From the NCBI GenBank assembly GCA_034440635.1, contig JAOTON010001814.1, positions 1,116,001 to 1,180,000 of the forward strand: a stretch of DNA of 64,000 nt. The letters are read 5' to 3'. The position numbers were made by a program, and so were the translations under genes. Below the pieces are notes generated by a model. It did no database searches. It saw only the letters and a program-made list of their open reading frames with translations, and was not told where the DNA came from. This stretch comes from Lepas anatifera (taxonomy: Eukaryota > Arthropoda > Thecostraca > Lepadidae). Shown here piece after piece: positions 43,701 to 53,179 of the stretch (positions within the stretch are counted from its first letter, which is position 1; every line of letters starts with the position of its first letter).

Positions 43701-43994
43701 TTCAAACTAGCATTGTCATTATACATATCAATTGCTTCGTAATAACAATCGAAACATAATGGTATCACAATAAAGGCTTTATCATAATTTTATGCAAAGT
43801 TACTGACCCCGTTCTGAAAATCTGCTTAGGCTACCCCACGTGACCTCTCAGAGGTTACAGGTCCAAACTTGCAACATGAACCGGGAAAGAGCCTAGGATA
43901 CTAAGATTTGGAGAATAAAAAGATATTGTAAGCTGTATCTACACAAATAGAGTCGCTTTCGCCCACTTCCCGTTTTCCCCATGCATTTCCAATG

Positions 43995-45263
43995 TATTAT
44001 AAATCTCCGTTTCCGCCACTCTCATGGCACATTTACGGCACGCCCAGACGACGGCCGCCATCTCGATCTCACTCACAGCATTCCGCGACTCTGTATCTGT
44101 GAGGAAGCACGAGCCGCACTTAACTAGCTTTCAGTCTTCTCCATGACGCTGCATCAGTGCACAGCCGAGGCCTTTGGTCTTTGAGGCATCAGTCTGAAGC
44201 ATCATCGGCAAAGACGGACGGAAGAACGCGAGCACGAGCGGGGATGAAAGTGTTGCCTTCACGTCCTCGAAAGCTTCGTCATGCTGTGACGTGCACCGCC
44301 ACACATTATGAGGCTTGAGGAGGCCACGGAGGGGTTCCACCTTGTGAGCGATCTGACTGGAGAACGAGCCCAGGTGGCTCGTCAGGCCCATGAAGGACCT
44401 GAAATCTGTGATGTTTTGCGGCTTCGGGAAGTGCATGATAGCTTCCACTTTGCGGCTATCAGAAGTTTACCCTTTTGGTGATATGGTAAAGCCACAGTAG
44501 TCCAGAGTTGTTCTAGCAAACTTGAACTTTTCCGGGTTCAAGGTAATGCCATACTCCTCGCAGCACTGCACAATGCTGATGATGTGGTCGAGATGATCTC
44601 CATATGGGTTGTCGTATGCCAAGATGTCGTAGACGACCTTGATCGTTTGTAGTATATTTCCCAAGGCCCGATCGCCGCAGCGATTACATTCGTCGCAGGA
44701 CGACACAAATCCCATCGGTGCGAGTTTGAACCGGTATCGGCCCCACGGGGTGATGAACACGAGCAGGTCTTGACAGTCGTCGGCGTCTTCTCACTGAAAA
44801 TACCCCATTCTCGCATGCATGGTGGCCAGTCAACGCGTCTCCGTTCCCTTATCTGTGATAGCGTCGTGGGGGATCTCACTGGATATAATGGCCTCTTGAC
44901 ATATGTATTGAGACGGGTGAGATCCACGCAGAGACGCACGCTGGAGGGCTTCTTAGCCACCGCCAATATCGAGTGGCACCACTGGGTTGGGTACTCCACA
45001 GGAGCGATGATATCGCGCCTCAGGAGCTCATCGAGCTGTGACTTGACGTCGTCCCGCCAGCAGTACGGAATAGTGCGCGCGGCTGTGACGGCAAACGGAC
45101 GGGCATCCGCCGTTAGATCGATACGCATTGCACCGCCAGCCATCGCTCTAATCGTGAGTGAAGAATCAACCATCTCCGGGTACGCAGCGATTATGGCTGA
45201 CTCATGGTGAGCGCGCTGTGCAGGTGTCTGGTCAAATCTGTGCGCACAAGTAGGCAGAGACAC
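43995..45263 (-). pseudogene. Ty3/Gypsy reverse transcriptase and RNase H, decayed
   Basis: On the minus strand: the RT N-terminus (PYCWRDDVKSQLDELLRRDI, PTQWCHSILAVAKK, LCVDLTRLN, about 45150-44880), then after a frameshift WGRYRFKLAPMGFVSS (near 44730) and the catalytic region KVVYDILAYD (near 44640). The Asp pair there is replaced by Tyr-Asp. Next are the EKFKFARTTLDYCGF box, the IMHFPKPQNITDFRSFMGL connection region (44448) and RNase H (LQTDASKTKGLGCALMQ, ESRNAVSEIEMAAVVWACRK). An in-frame stop lies near 44130 and the sequence joins non-Gypsy repeat near 43990. Not functional. Here it forms part of the left inverted arm. Confidence 0.88.
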
Positions 45264-45277
45264 GTTGGATGACTTCG

Positions 45278-45960
45278 CTATAGGCCGCGGTGACGACAGC
45301 TCACTAGCGCCCGATGTCGGGCTGAGCGGGAGACGGGGGAGCGAATGGTTCTTGCTTTTGTCGATAAACGGCGTGGCTGCCCACAGGCATGACCGGACGG
45401 CGGCGTTCTCTGGTGCCGGCTCGGCGTCGACTGAAGCGTAGAACCCTGGGGTGGCTCAGTGCCTCTTCTAAACCGGATCGGAGGAAGACTGGCGTGGCGT
45501 TGGCCGCGCACCATCCCGATCTGTGCGGGAAAATCCACCGGAAGTACACCCAGTGCAATGGAGTCAAACCAGCTGATCAGACCAGCGCTACCAAGCTCCT
45601 TCAAAACAGGCAATTCAGTTTCAGTTTCTCGATCTTCTAGCTTCAAACACGCTGGGAAGCTCCCGAGCCACCTGAGGGGCTGGCGGCCAGGAGCGGAAAA
45701 CGCGGCCAGTGCACGGTCAGCGTCCTTCAATGTTGAGACATTGAATCCCAGTGCTTCTGCCGCCGCCCGTCCGACAACCCTGGCCTCAGCGCCGGAGTCG
45801 GTCATGGAGTTGAATACACTGGCACCTGCAGTACAGCTGAGCTCTACCGTTATTTTTGGCGCTGGTCCAACAGATGCTCGTTGCCTCCGGATGTTGGCTA
45901 TCATCGGGGCAGTGATGACGCAACACGATTGAGACCTGTCGCCGCCAGCACATGCAGGCT
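45278..45960 (-). pseudogene. Ty3/Gypsy protease with upstream zinc-knuckle remnant
   Basis: Retroelement aspartic protease: the active-site box MTDSGAEARVVG (D-S-G) lies near 45805-45770, with KITVELSCTAGASVFNS before and a plausible flap region after. It lies upstream of RT as in Gypsy pol. The gag-side sequence at 45900-45990 has Cys/His clusters consistent with a frameshifted zinc knuckle. The protease frame stays open into the RT linker (to 45278). Confidence 0.75.
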
Positions 45961-45989
45961 GTCAAGCTTCCATCCGCAGCTGGCATATT

Positions 45990-46448
45990 CTGAGGAAACG
46001 AACGTGTTACGTCCGCACAGAAGCATGATCACGGCGGGGAGACAGGCTACTGGCAGTAGTATGGACTGGGTGAGCGATATCTGTATCGGCCTTGCCTCCT
46101 GGCAGGAGACCGGCTGGGACTGCGTTCGTACCGGCTCTCCCTGTACCGATACGGGCTGTCATATCGTCTCTCCCGAGACCGGTTTGGAGCGCGTGCATTC
46201 TCCCGGTACGCTGCTTGTCCCTTGGCCCCACTCACCACTCGGCGACCCACGGCTGCGGCCCGGCTGATACCGGGGCGGGGAGGGGGCGGAGTCGGGCCGG
46301 TGACCTTGACCGCGCGCTGCAGGCTCCACCGTGCGGCCGCGGCTGCCCGTGGCCGGTCAGATGACGTCACGCGTGCAGGTGTGGCTGCCGATGGAGAGCT
46401 GGAGACACGGCAGCCTGTCACTGCCTGGAGACACGGCTTATCTGTCAC
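45990..46448 (-). pseudogene. Gypsy gag-like C-terminal region, Arg/Ser-rich
   Basis: A minus-strand open segment of Pro/Ala-rich then Arg/Ser/Tyr-rich peptide (SRERRYDSPYRYRESRYERS, RQGRYRYRSPSPYY). Position just upstream of the zinc knuckle/protease and its basic composition fit the end of a Gypsy gag. No start of gag or LTR was found. Confidence 0.5.
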
Positions 46449-46539
46449 TTATTGGGTGCAATATCCTTAAACCGACCGCGCCATGTTAGATCTCCGCTTC
46501 CGGCACTCCCATAACACACCACTTGTTCAGCTCAATAAT

Positions 46540-46715
46540 TTTTTTTGGGGGGGCTTATCGACGCACCAACTGCCGGGGTCATATGGCGTCGCCAACTCTT
46601 TCCCTGTTGGAAGGGTTTCTCGGGAGCCAGCTTGCTCCTTGTTCAGGAAGCCGCCGGGCCTTGAACCCTGGTCGGCTGCGTGGCGACAGCTATGCTGACC
46701 ACACTCGCGCCCCAG
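46540..46715 (-). mobile_element. tRNA-derived SINE
   Basis: The most complete copy: minus-strand head near 46710, perfect B box GGTTCAAGGCC at about 46657-46667, body GAGCAAGCTGGCTCCCGAGA, and tail GCAGTTGGTGCGTCGATAAG, ending at a T-run on the plus strand (46540-46550, i.e. a poly-A tail). Inserted behind the gag remnant. Confidence 0.85.
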
Positions 46716-46719
46716 CTCT

Positions 46720-48500
46720 TGAAGTGTATTACACGACTGCCGCTGCACGGTCAGGCCCGGTACCTGTCACAATGACACCATCTTGTGAGGGCGCACCACA
46801 CCAGCGGTACGAGCACATCACACAATGGAGAGGTCGTGATATGTATCTAGACCCAGGTCATCGATGTGAAAAATTCCGGAGTAGGTTTTGTAGCACTTTG
46901 TGAGCCCATTATGTGATATTATTTTCAATTGGATAGATTAACCCTGTTCTAATTTATGTTATCTCAGAGGTCAGAAAAGGTAATTTGGTTCCCCCACGCA
47001 GACCAGTTGATGTCCCGAGATGAGAGCAATGTTGCCCAGAGGCGATTATAGCTTGTGGATCAGAAGCCTGAGCATATGGCCATTATTCGTCACATTCAGG
47101 TAATAAAAGTATAGTATTTATTAAGGGATATTATTCAAAATTAGTTTAGATGGTCTTCAGGCCATGAAAAATATTTTTAAATCGTAAAATAATTCCAAAT
47201 TTGATACGCTTTTTAAATTCTTCGGAGTTAATTTTTCTCTATACATATTCCTTAGTAACCGGGGACACTTATTTCAACAAAAAAATTTAAAATATGTTGG
47301 CAATTTCAAAAGTTATGGGCATATAAATGTTTGACATACTCGTAAAAGCCTTCATGTATAACCCAATATCTCTCATAGTTTGTGCCCAATTGCTTTCAAA
47401 ATTTGTATTTACAGGTTTTCTGACACTTTCATTCAAAATCTGTGCACGAAATCTAAATTTGATCAAAAATCTAAAAATTTTAAACAAAAATTCGACCACA
47501 TTTGGTTTCAAAGTTTTGTTTTGATCTAAGAACGTCAAGGGTAGTCGAAAACAAATTCAAATACCAAAACATTTTACAAATCCCCTAATAATTATAAAAA
47601 ACTATAGGTAGATAAAATGTGTCCTCCCGACAGGAGTAAGAACGAATCATTAATTTCTATAAAACAAATAGTTCAATTGCAGTTAATTTAATTTTTCCAA
47701 ATCATAGAACTAAACTAGCTGGTTTAAAAGTTTGCCTGATAGATGGTGAGTGAAAGACCAAGGAAATTTTAACTATACAAGTACTTCCTCCACACAGTAT
47801 GACATGCTGACTGTAAAAAGTATAATTGTGTCCTTTGAAACACTTAAGCTATCAAAGCAAACTTGAGTCTTACTTGCAGGACGGTAGGTAGGTACCTGAA
47901 GTAATGCATGCTTACTTTGAGATGTTGCAAAATGTCTAATAAATAATTTTATCATACTCCCCCTGTGACCTATTTTGAGCGTTGATCAGTCAATACCCAG
48001 CTGGAAGTCCACTCCAGGCCCCACTTTTTAAAGGTTCTGGAAAAATAACAGGAATTATATGAAACCAGTATGGGCTGAGTGCCGCGCGAGGGCGCATCAA
48101 GTATGCGCCCCAACCAGTCCCAATTTCCTTACTCTATTAATTCCAAGGACATAATAATTCTTCACCGTGAGGTTCAAATCCACAGTCAAAGCAATAGAGT
48201 CCATGAGTCCACAACCTACACAACTATGTGGACGAATCCGGCGCACTTTTTGCATTGTGCTCTATAAAAAATTCGCAACTCGTGCGCCAGCTTGTCAGCC
48301 GAGCTCCAACATACCCTAACTCTTCCACCGCGGTGCAAACGCATTCACTTAAACACATCCCGAGGCTCTCCAGCTCGACCGCCCTCGATAATTGCCCCGG
48401 CTTCTGATTCGTTTAGAATAGCTGAAAACAGTTTTTTTGCTAGTCAAAAATAATGAAGTCAAAAATTGACCCCGGGCACGCTCATCAGAGGCGCTAGTGT
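46720..48500. other. No gene recognised
   Basis: AT-rich interior of the large inverted structure. Overlapping short frames on both strands near 47290-47540 lack motifs. Confidence 0.4.
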
Positions 48501-48510
48501 GCCATCCAAG

Positions 48511-48537
48511 ATGGCCGCGAAAGAGGGACTCCGAAAG
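48511..48537 (+). CDS. Possible short first coding exon at a YY1-like site
   Basis: ATGGCCGCGAAAGAGGGACT opens MAAKEGLRK, ending at a fair donor (CCGAAAG then GTAAAC, 48538). The start overlaps CCAAGATGGCCGC, which matches the YY1 motif AAGATGGCSGC often found just inside animal transcription starts. No downstream exon was identified, and it lies within a transposon-derived region, so it may be chance. Confidence 0.2.
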
Positions 48538-48884
48538 GTAAACAACGTTAATGAACCCCGGGAATAGCATGGTAAGCGGTGAATTATACGTGTTTTATGC
48601 CTGGTATGTGGCAGCGGCTTATAACCAGCGGCTGCGGAAGGCAGTAAGGAGCCCAAATTCGAAGAGTTTTTGGTTCCAAGGAGCAAAGTTTGTAGTCAGT
48701 ATCAGGTTGAAGTTTGCTGCCCCCCCCACTTTTTTCCGGTGGCGACGCTTATGTTTGAAAACGCCTTTTCCATCGTGCATTCAAACTGGAATTTCAGACA
48801 GCTTGAAACGAATAAAGGCGTATATCTACCGAATTATTTCAATATGTCAGTTTCTCGGGCTAAAAAGGAATGCAGCCATATCCA

Positions 48885-49135
48885 GGGGGACGGCAAAGTG
48901 GGCACATGCCCCATAGGCAGTTCCAGGAAGACCCCACATCGACCCTGGCGCCCCTGAAACGGCAACGCCCCATGAAATTTCGCTTCCCACCCCTCAACCC
49001 CCTCCCAGGATACGGAAGTATAGGCTCCCACCGATAGGGTTTTGCTCCCATCCGATAGGGTTCCCCGGTCAAGAATGGCGCCCCACCCCCCGGGAAGGTG
49101 CCCCTGATCGGCAATCCTGGATCCGCCTATGATGA
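48885..49135 (-). mobile_element. MITE, GGCGGATCCAGG-ended family, copy 1
   Basis: A reverse relative of 59718-59992, with an end AATCCTGGATCCGCCTATGA and interior GATAGGGTTTTGCTCCCATC plus CACCCCTCAACCCCCTC matching that copy in reverse. Confidence 0.8.
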
Positions 49136-49139
49136 CGGC

Positions 49140-50375
49140 CCAAGGATAAAGGCTTACTCCTGCTAGAAGAGGCTCAAGGGAGTGGAAGGAGGCATAAGCG
49201 GAACTGGAGATTGCCTCACAGCCAGTCTGCAAAGTATGGCAACAGGCCAGACGAGTCGCACTAGCCATCTAAAATTCTCGCACCACCAGCCTCCAAAAAT
49301 TCGCACCAATCTGCCACATACCAGGGAAAAAATGCACCCATTCCTACCCCTACAATGCAATACTACCTCAATCATTAGTTAGTTAAGGACTTTTTATAAG
49401 GCCCTCTCCTGTGTCTTAATAGCCATTCAGTCATTATTTGTTTAGTTTAAGTGTCACTAACCTCGCAAATTCGCGCCAGGTTGATAAAATTCGCACCACT
49501 TGGTCCTGACTCCAAGGGCACTCGCATCGACGAGATCTCGTCGAAAATGCCATACTTTGCACACTGGCCTCACAGCCGCTTACCAGGTGGATGTGAATGG
49601 AAGTCAGATGGCTGAAAATGTCTGCAACAGACAGCAGCATTTGAGCCTATCTTCTTCCCAATTCTCAGTTTCAGCTTCCACTGCTTGGACAGCACCTTAT
49701 CCTGAGGAAACTTGTGAAAGCTGAGACTTCGACACTTTCTTCGGAAGGATACACACTGAGGAACGCAGCAGTTCTGATTGGATCTAATGGTTATCCGTCT
49801 CTTCTCCATTTTCTTTGAACTTTCCAAGATTATAACAATCAAGAAAATAACGCCAGTCTTCAATATTCACGTCCACCCAACGTGACGTATAACCACACTC
49901 TTTCACAGCAACGAGTTCACAACGACTGAAAGTCCGTTTAACCTTTAGAGTTCAAACATGCGCCGGATATGAAGCAGCCGCGCCAGACGTCAGTCCCTCT
50001 CCTGGCGTTTCAAAAAAATCCGCCAGGTGCCAACACTTTTGATGACCGAGGCCAATAATGAAGCAGAAGGACTACAGATGTGTGAATTCACGCGATGCTC
50101 AAATAGAAAACAGTTCAAATAGTCCACATTTTAATTCGACCTCAAGAACAAAGAATCAAAGCCAGAACGTCCTGATGGATAACTATCTAAATGTCTAATG
50201 ATCAAATAGTCTACAAAGTCAGAAAATCAACAGCTCAAAAGTACCTGAGACAGAATGTTCACATGTCAGAAGACTAGAAATACTGCAGTAGAGGAAGAAA
50301 GAAAATGTACAGACTCCCCGGCTGCTGAAGATTTTCCCCGACTATGTTGGCACGTTCAGACTTTTTCTGGCTTCT
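49140..50375. other. No gene recognised
   Basis: No recognisable coding motif. On the minus strand at 49570-49863 there is a 97-codon open frame with CCVPQC and SFHKFPQDK, which recall the start of a THAP zinc finger (C2CH: C..C...FHxFP). It then has SKQWKLKLRIGKK and AAVCCRHFQPSDF (C..HF). That makes it a probable THAP-domain fragment, annotated separately. Confidence 0.5.
49590..49790 (-). CDS. THAP-type zinc-finger domain, fragment
   Basis: The minus-strand frame reads CCVPQC (first Cys pair), SLSFHKFPQDK, KQWKLKLRIGKK (W at the expected place), then AAVCCRHFQPSDF (Cys..His-Phe pair). This is the C-x(2-4)-C...W...C-x2-H layout of THAP DNA-binding domains, with FHxFP typical of them. THAP domains occur in host transcription factors and in P-element-type transposases. 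The frame is open from 49863 to 49570. The expected AVPTIF box just past the last His is not seen. An intron could follow. Lying amid transposons, it may be transposase-derived or a host gene piece. Confidence 0.65.
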
Positions 50376-50379
50376 GTGT

Positions 50380-50590
50380 TATCTCAACTTTTTGAAGGTG
50401 GGGTCCCTTTGGCCTGCACTAATGACCTGAGCTGAGATGACCCGACCTTAAAATTTTGGGAAAACTTGCTGAATTGATCAAGGATAAGGTGTGCCAAGTA
50501 TGACGGGGCTTCGCGCCGCCATTATTTGATCCCGCCGGAAAAAAAATCCCGAGGGATGTTCAAACACCTCCCCCCACCAGGGCCGGGTTA
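50380..50590 (+). repeat. Hairpin repeat family, copy 3
   Basis: TCAAGGATAAGGTGTGCCAA, the GC hairpin remnant GGGGCTTCGCGCC, and the second hairpin (GAGGGATGTTCAAACACCTC). It is cut at 50588 by a TTAA element. Confidence 0.75.
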
Positions 50591-51364
50591 AAGGGAATGG
50601 ACCACTTTGTCGAAACTGTAAAAAAAACAATTTAAGAAAAAGATAGGTCTGAAAATAAATGGAAATCATTTTCCCACCTCCATGTGCTAAAAACATATAT
50701 ATTTCCTAATTTCTAACAATATGTGACGTCATGAAAATATCATATTTAATCATCAGTGAAATCCCCAGTCTTGATCATAGACTTGCTGTAAACCCCATTG
50801 ACAGCGTTTCCGCAGAGAAATCGCGCGCAGTACAAGAAGCACTGGTGCGAAAACTAAACGTCAGATGTCATCACGGCGACCTTGGTTATGCAGTGGTCGA
50901 AAGATAATGCACACCCCTGATGTAAGGAAAGTATTTCAGAGTAGAATTTTGAAAAAAACAATTCATACTTGTTTTGGAAAGTACGAGGGAGGAAATATGT
51001 GATGTGTGTTACGGCCGTTAGGCGTGTTTCGGCCCAATTGCGCACTGCACTGGACGTTGCCTCACACGGGCTTTTCGGTCCACAGGCAGTTGCATGCTGG
51101 TTCACTCGCTAGCGTGGTATTTTCAGCGACTGGGTGAGGTTTTAGGACTTAGGTCAAATCAGATACTACTACCATATGGAGGGTATTCCTTCAAGGTTTG
51201 AAATAAGGCAATAAACCACTTTTCTTTGATATTTAAAGCTGGCGGAAATTTTATACCGATAACTTTGGGTGAAAATACATATTCCGTTAGTGGTTTATCA
51301 ACACGCTCTACACAATTGCTATATTAGCTCAAAACCCATTATAAAACTGGGACACCCCCTTTAA
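50588..51364 (+). mobile_element. Longer TTAA-flanked element, non-autonomous
   Basis: An element at 50592-51360 (769 bp) between TTAA copies (50588-50591, 51361-51364), with ends AGGGAATGGACCACTTTG and TGGGACACCCCCT. Related to the 449-bp MITEs by its terminal AGGGAATG only. No coding sequence. Confidence 0.7.
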
Positions 51365-51446
51365 GGAACGGACGTCTACAAATTCCTTAAAATATTTGGA
51401 TGCCAAGGTCGTGATAATGGGTCGTCCCATTGCTTTTTATAACTAG

Positions 51447-52160
51447 CGCCGATAAGCTTTGTGTCGTCCGGCGAAGAATAAAATGGCGGCGGAGATCACG
51501 AGTTGGGAAATATACCACAAAAGATCAAGGTCGTCGACGACACCTTGGCATGCGACAGCTCATAAGGAGCTCATCACGACCACATCATCAGCATTGTACA
51601 GCGCTACAAAGAGTATGCCATTAACTTGAGCCCGGAAAAGTTTTAAGTTTGCAAGAGCAGCTGTGTACTACTGTGGCTTTACCATATCACCAAAAGGGTA
51701 CACTTCTGAGCCGCAAAGTGGAAGCTATCATGCTCTTCCCGAAGTCGCAAAACATCACAGATTTCAGGTCCTTCATGTGCCTGACGAACTAGCTGGGCTC
51801 GTTCTCCAGTCAGATCGCTCACAAGGTGGAACCCCTCCGTGACCTCCTCAAGCCTCATAATGTGTGGCAGTGCACGTCACAGCATGACGAAGCTTTCGAG
51901 GACGTGAAGGCAACACTTTCATCCCCGCTCGTGCTCGCGTTCTTCCGTCCGTCTTAACCGACGATGCTTCTGACGGATGCCTCAAAGACCAAAGGCCTCG
52001 GCTGTGCACTGATGCAGCGTCAGGGAGAAGACTGAAAGCTAGTTAAGTGCGGCTCGCGCTTCCTCACAGAGGCTTCCTCACAGAAACAGAGTCGCGGAAT
52101 GCTGTGAGTGAGATCGAGATGGCGGCCGTCGTCTGGGCGTGCCGTAAATGTGCTATGAGA
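51447..52160 (+). pseudogene. Gypsy RT/RNase H fragment in right arm
   Basis: A plus-strand copy of the left-arm Gypsy sequence. The catalytic site here keeps the Asp pair (KVVDDTLACD). CGFTISPKG, the KPHNVWQCTSQHDEAFED connection and RNase H (ETESRNAVSEIEMAAVVWAC) follow. Multiple stops. It starts abruptly near 51447 inside RT, without the protease and gag found on the left. Confidence 0.85.
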
Positions 52161-52481
52161 GTGGCGGAAACGGAGATTTAACACATTGGAAATGCATGGC
52201 GGAAGCAGGAAGTGGGCGAAAACGACTCTATTTGTGTAGATACAGCTTACAATATCTTTACATTCTCCAAATCGTAGTATCCTAGGCTCCTTTCCCGGTT
52301 CATGTTGCAAGTTTGGACCTGTAACCTCTGAGTGGTCATGTGGGGTAGCCTAAGCAGATTTTCAGAACGTGGTCAGTAACTTTGCAGGAAATGATGATAA
52401 AGCCTTTATTGTGATACCATTATGTTTCGATTGTTATTACGAACCAATCGATATGTATAATGACAATGCTAGTTTGAAGGT

Positions 52482-52509
52482 TACCTTGACCTGACCTTAG
52501 GTCAGGTCA
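52482..52509 (-). repeat. AGGTCA palindrome in right arm
   Basis: ACCTTGACCTGACCTTAGGT followed by CAGGTCAT, the reverse complement of the left-arm motif. Confidence 0.7.
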
Positions 52510-52769
52510 TTTTTATGTTTTGGCCAAGTATAGTCATATTATACATCATTCGATTTGCCGTAACGAGAGGAAGTGAATGCTGCCTAAAAATGATTTCACT
52601 CAAATCTGTTAGACGATAGAGCCCAAAAACTTCACTCTAACATGCCACCTTCCTTGACCTATCATGACATTAATATTGACCTGAGCTAAAAAGTGCCCCA
52701 TATAGTTTCTTAATGCATTTATGTGAGCTATCCAGCAGTCTTCACGTTGTTTTTGCTAGCACACACAGC

Positions 52770-52830
52770 AGGCAAGTTCTAGGGGGTCTTTGAACAGCCC
52801 CCACCGCCCGGCGCGCCGGGGCGAAGGTGG
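52770..52830 (+). repeat. Hairpin repeat family, weak copy 4
   Basis: GGGGGTCTTTGAACAGCCCC followed by a GC palindrome (CCCGGCGCGCCGGG) and CGAAGGTGG. The layout matches copy 1, where the order is second hairpin then GGGCGAAGGTTAAC. Lies just upstream of the PLA2 exon. Confidence 0.45.
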
Positions 52831-52878
52831 CTCGGATGCATCCCAGGGCGGGTATTAACTGCCTGCTTGTGTGTGCAG

Positions 52879-53035
52879 GGGCATGGTGTGGACCGCGCGC
52901 GCGCCGCTCGGTGGGCCAGTTCGGTGATATGATTCGCCAGCACGTGCGTAGGGAGGCCCTGCTCTACAACGCCTACGGAAACTACTGTGGCGCCACCTAC
53001 GACTACACGGTTCAGCCCGTGGACGAGGTGGACAG
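52879..53035 (+). CDS. Secreted phospholipase A2 exon (calcium-loop exon)
   Basis: Part of a secreted phospholipase A2, an enzyme that hydrolyses the sn-2 ester of phospholipids. The exon starts after acceptor GCCTGCTTGTGTGTGCAG and ends at GTGGACAG before GTAGGA, entering and leaving mid-codon. It reads RARRSVGQFGDMIR, then LLYNAYGNYCG and PVDEVDR. The family pattern is WQFGDMI...YGCYCG.GG.GTPVDDLDRCC. The RARR before SVGQF could be a propeptide cleavage site. The calcium loop is unusual: Cys in YGCYCG is Asn, and the Gly-rich segment is replaced by a longer ATYDYTVQ. The catalytic His-Asp exon was not found. The frame is intact. Confidence 0.72.
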
Positions 53036-53179
53036 GTAGGATACTGATGCCTGCACTGTAAAAAATTGTACACCGTTGGTGCAAGCACAGACGGATATCA
53101 AGTGCCAAGAAATCATAGCAGCACCATGTTGTCGGGATGTTCCGAGTCATGTGGTATGCTTGTTGCTGTCCCTGCGCTT

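Larger units (their letters stand above)
43544..52636. mobile_element. 9.1 kb inverted-repeat structure with captured Gypsy pol
   Basis: The left arm (about 43544-44720) is the reverse complement of the right arm (about 51447-52636). The outermost bases are nearly identical: AGTGAAGTTTTTGGGCTCTA on the left and its complement on the right. Each arm contains, from outside in, the AGGTCA palindrome block, a boundary near 43990 or 52170, and then Gypsy RNase H and RT sequence. The junction is shared by both arms, so it predates the duplication. The left arm continues inward into RT, protease and gag; the right arm does not. No clear target-site duplication was found (flanks ...ACCTACC and CTAACATG...). 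Confidence 0.75.

Noticed and set aside
44770..45210. 146-codon plus-strand frame
   Set aside because: Antisense shadow of the Gypsy reverse transcriptase.
45459..46470. Plus-strand frames over protease and gag region
   Set aside because: Antisense shadows of the minus-strand Gypsy sequence, which has the recognisable protease box.
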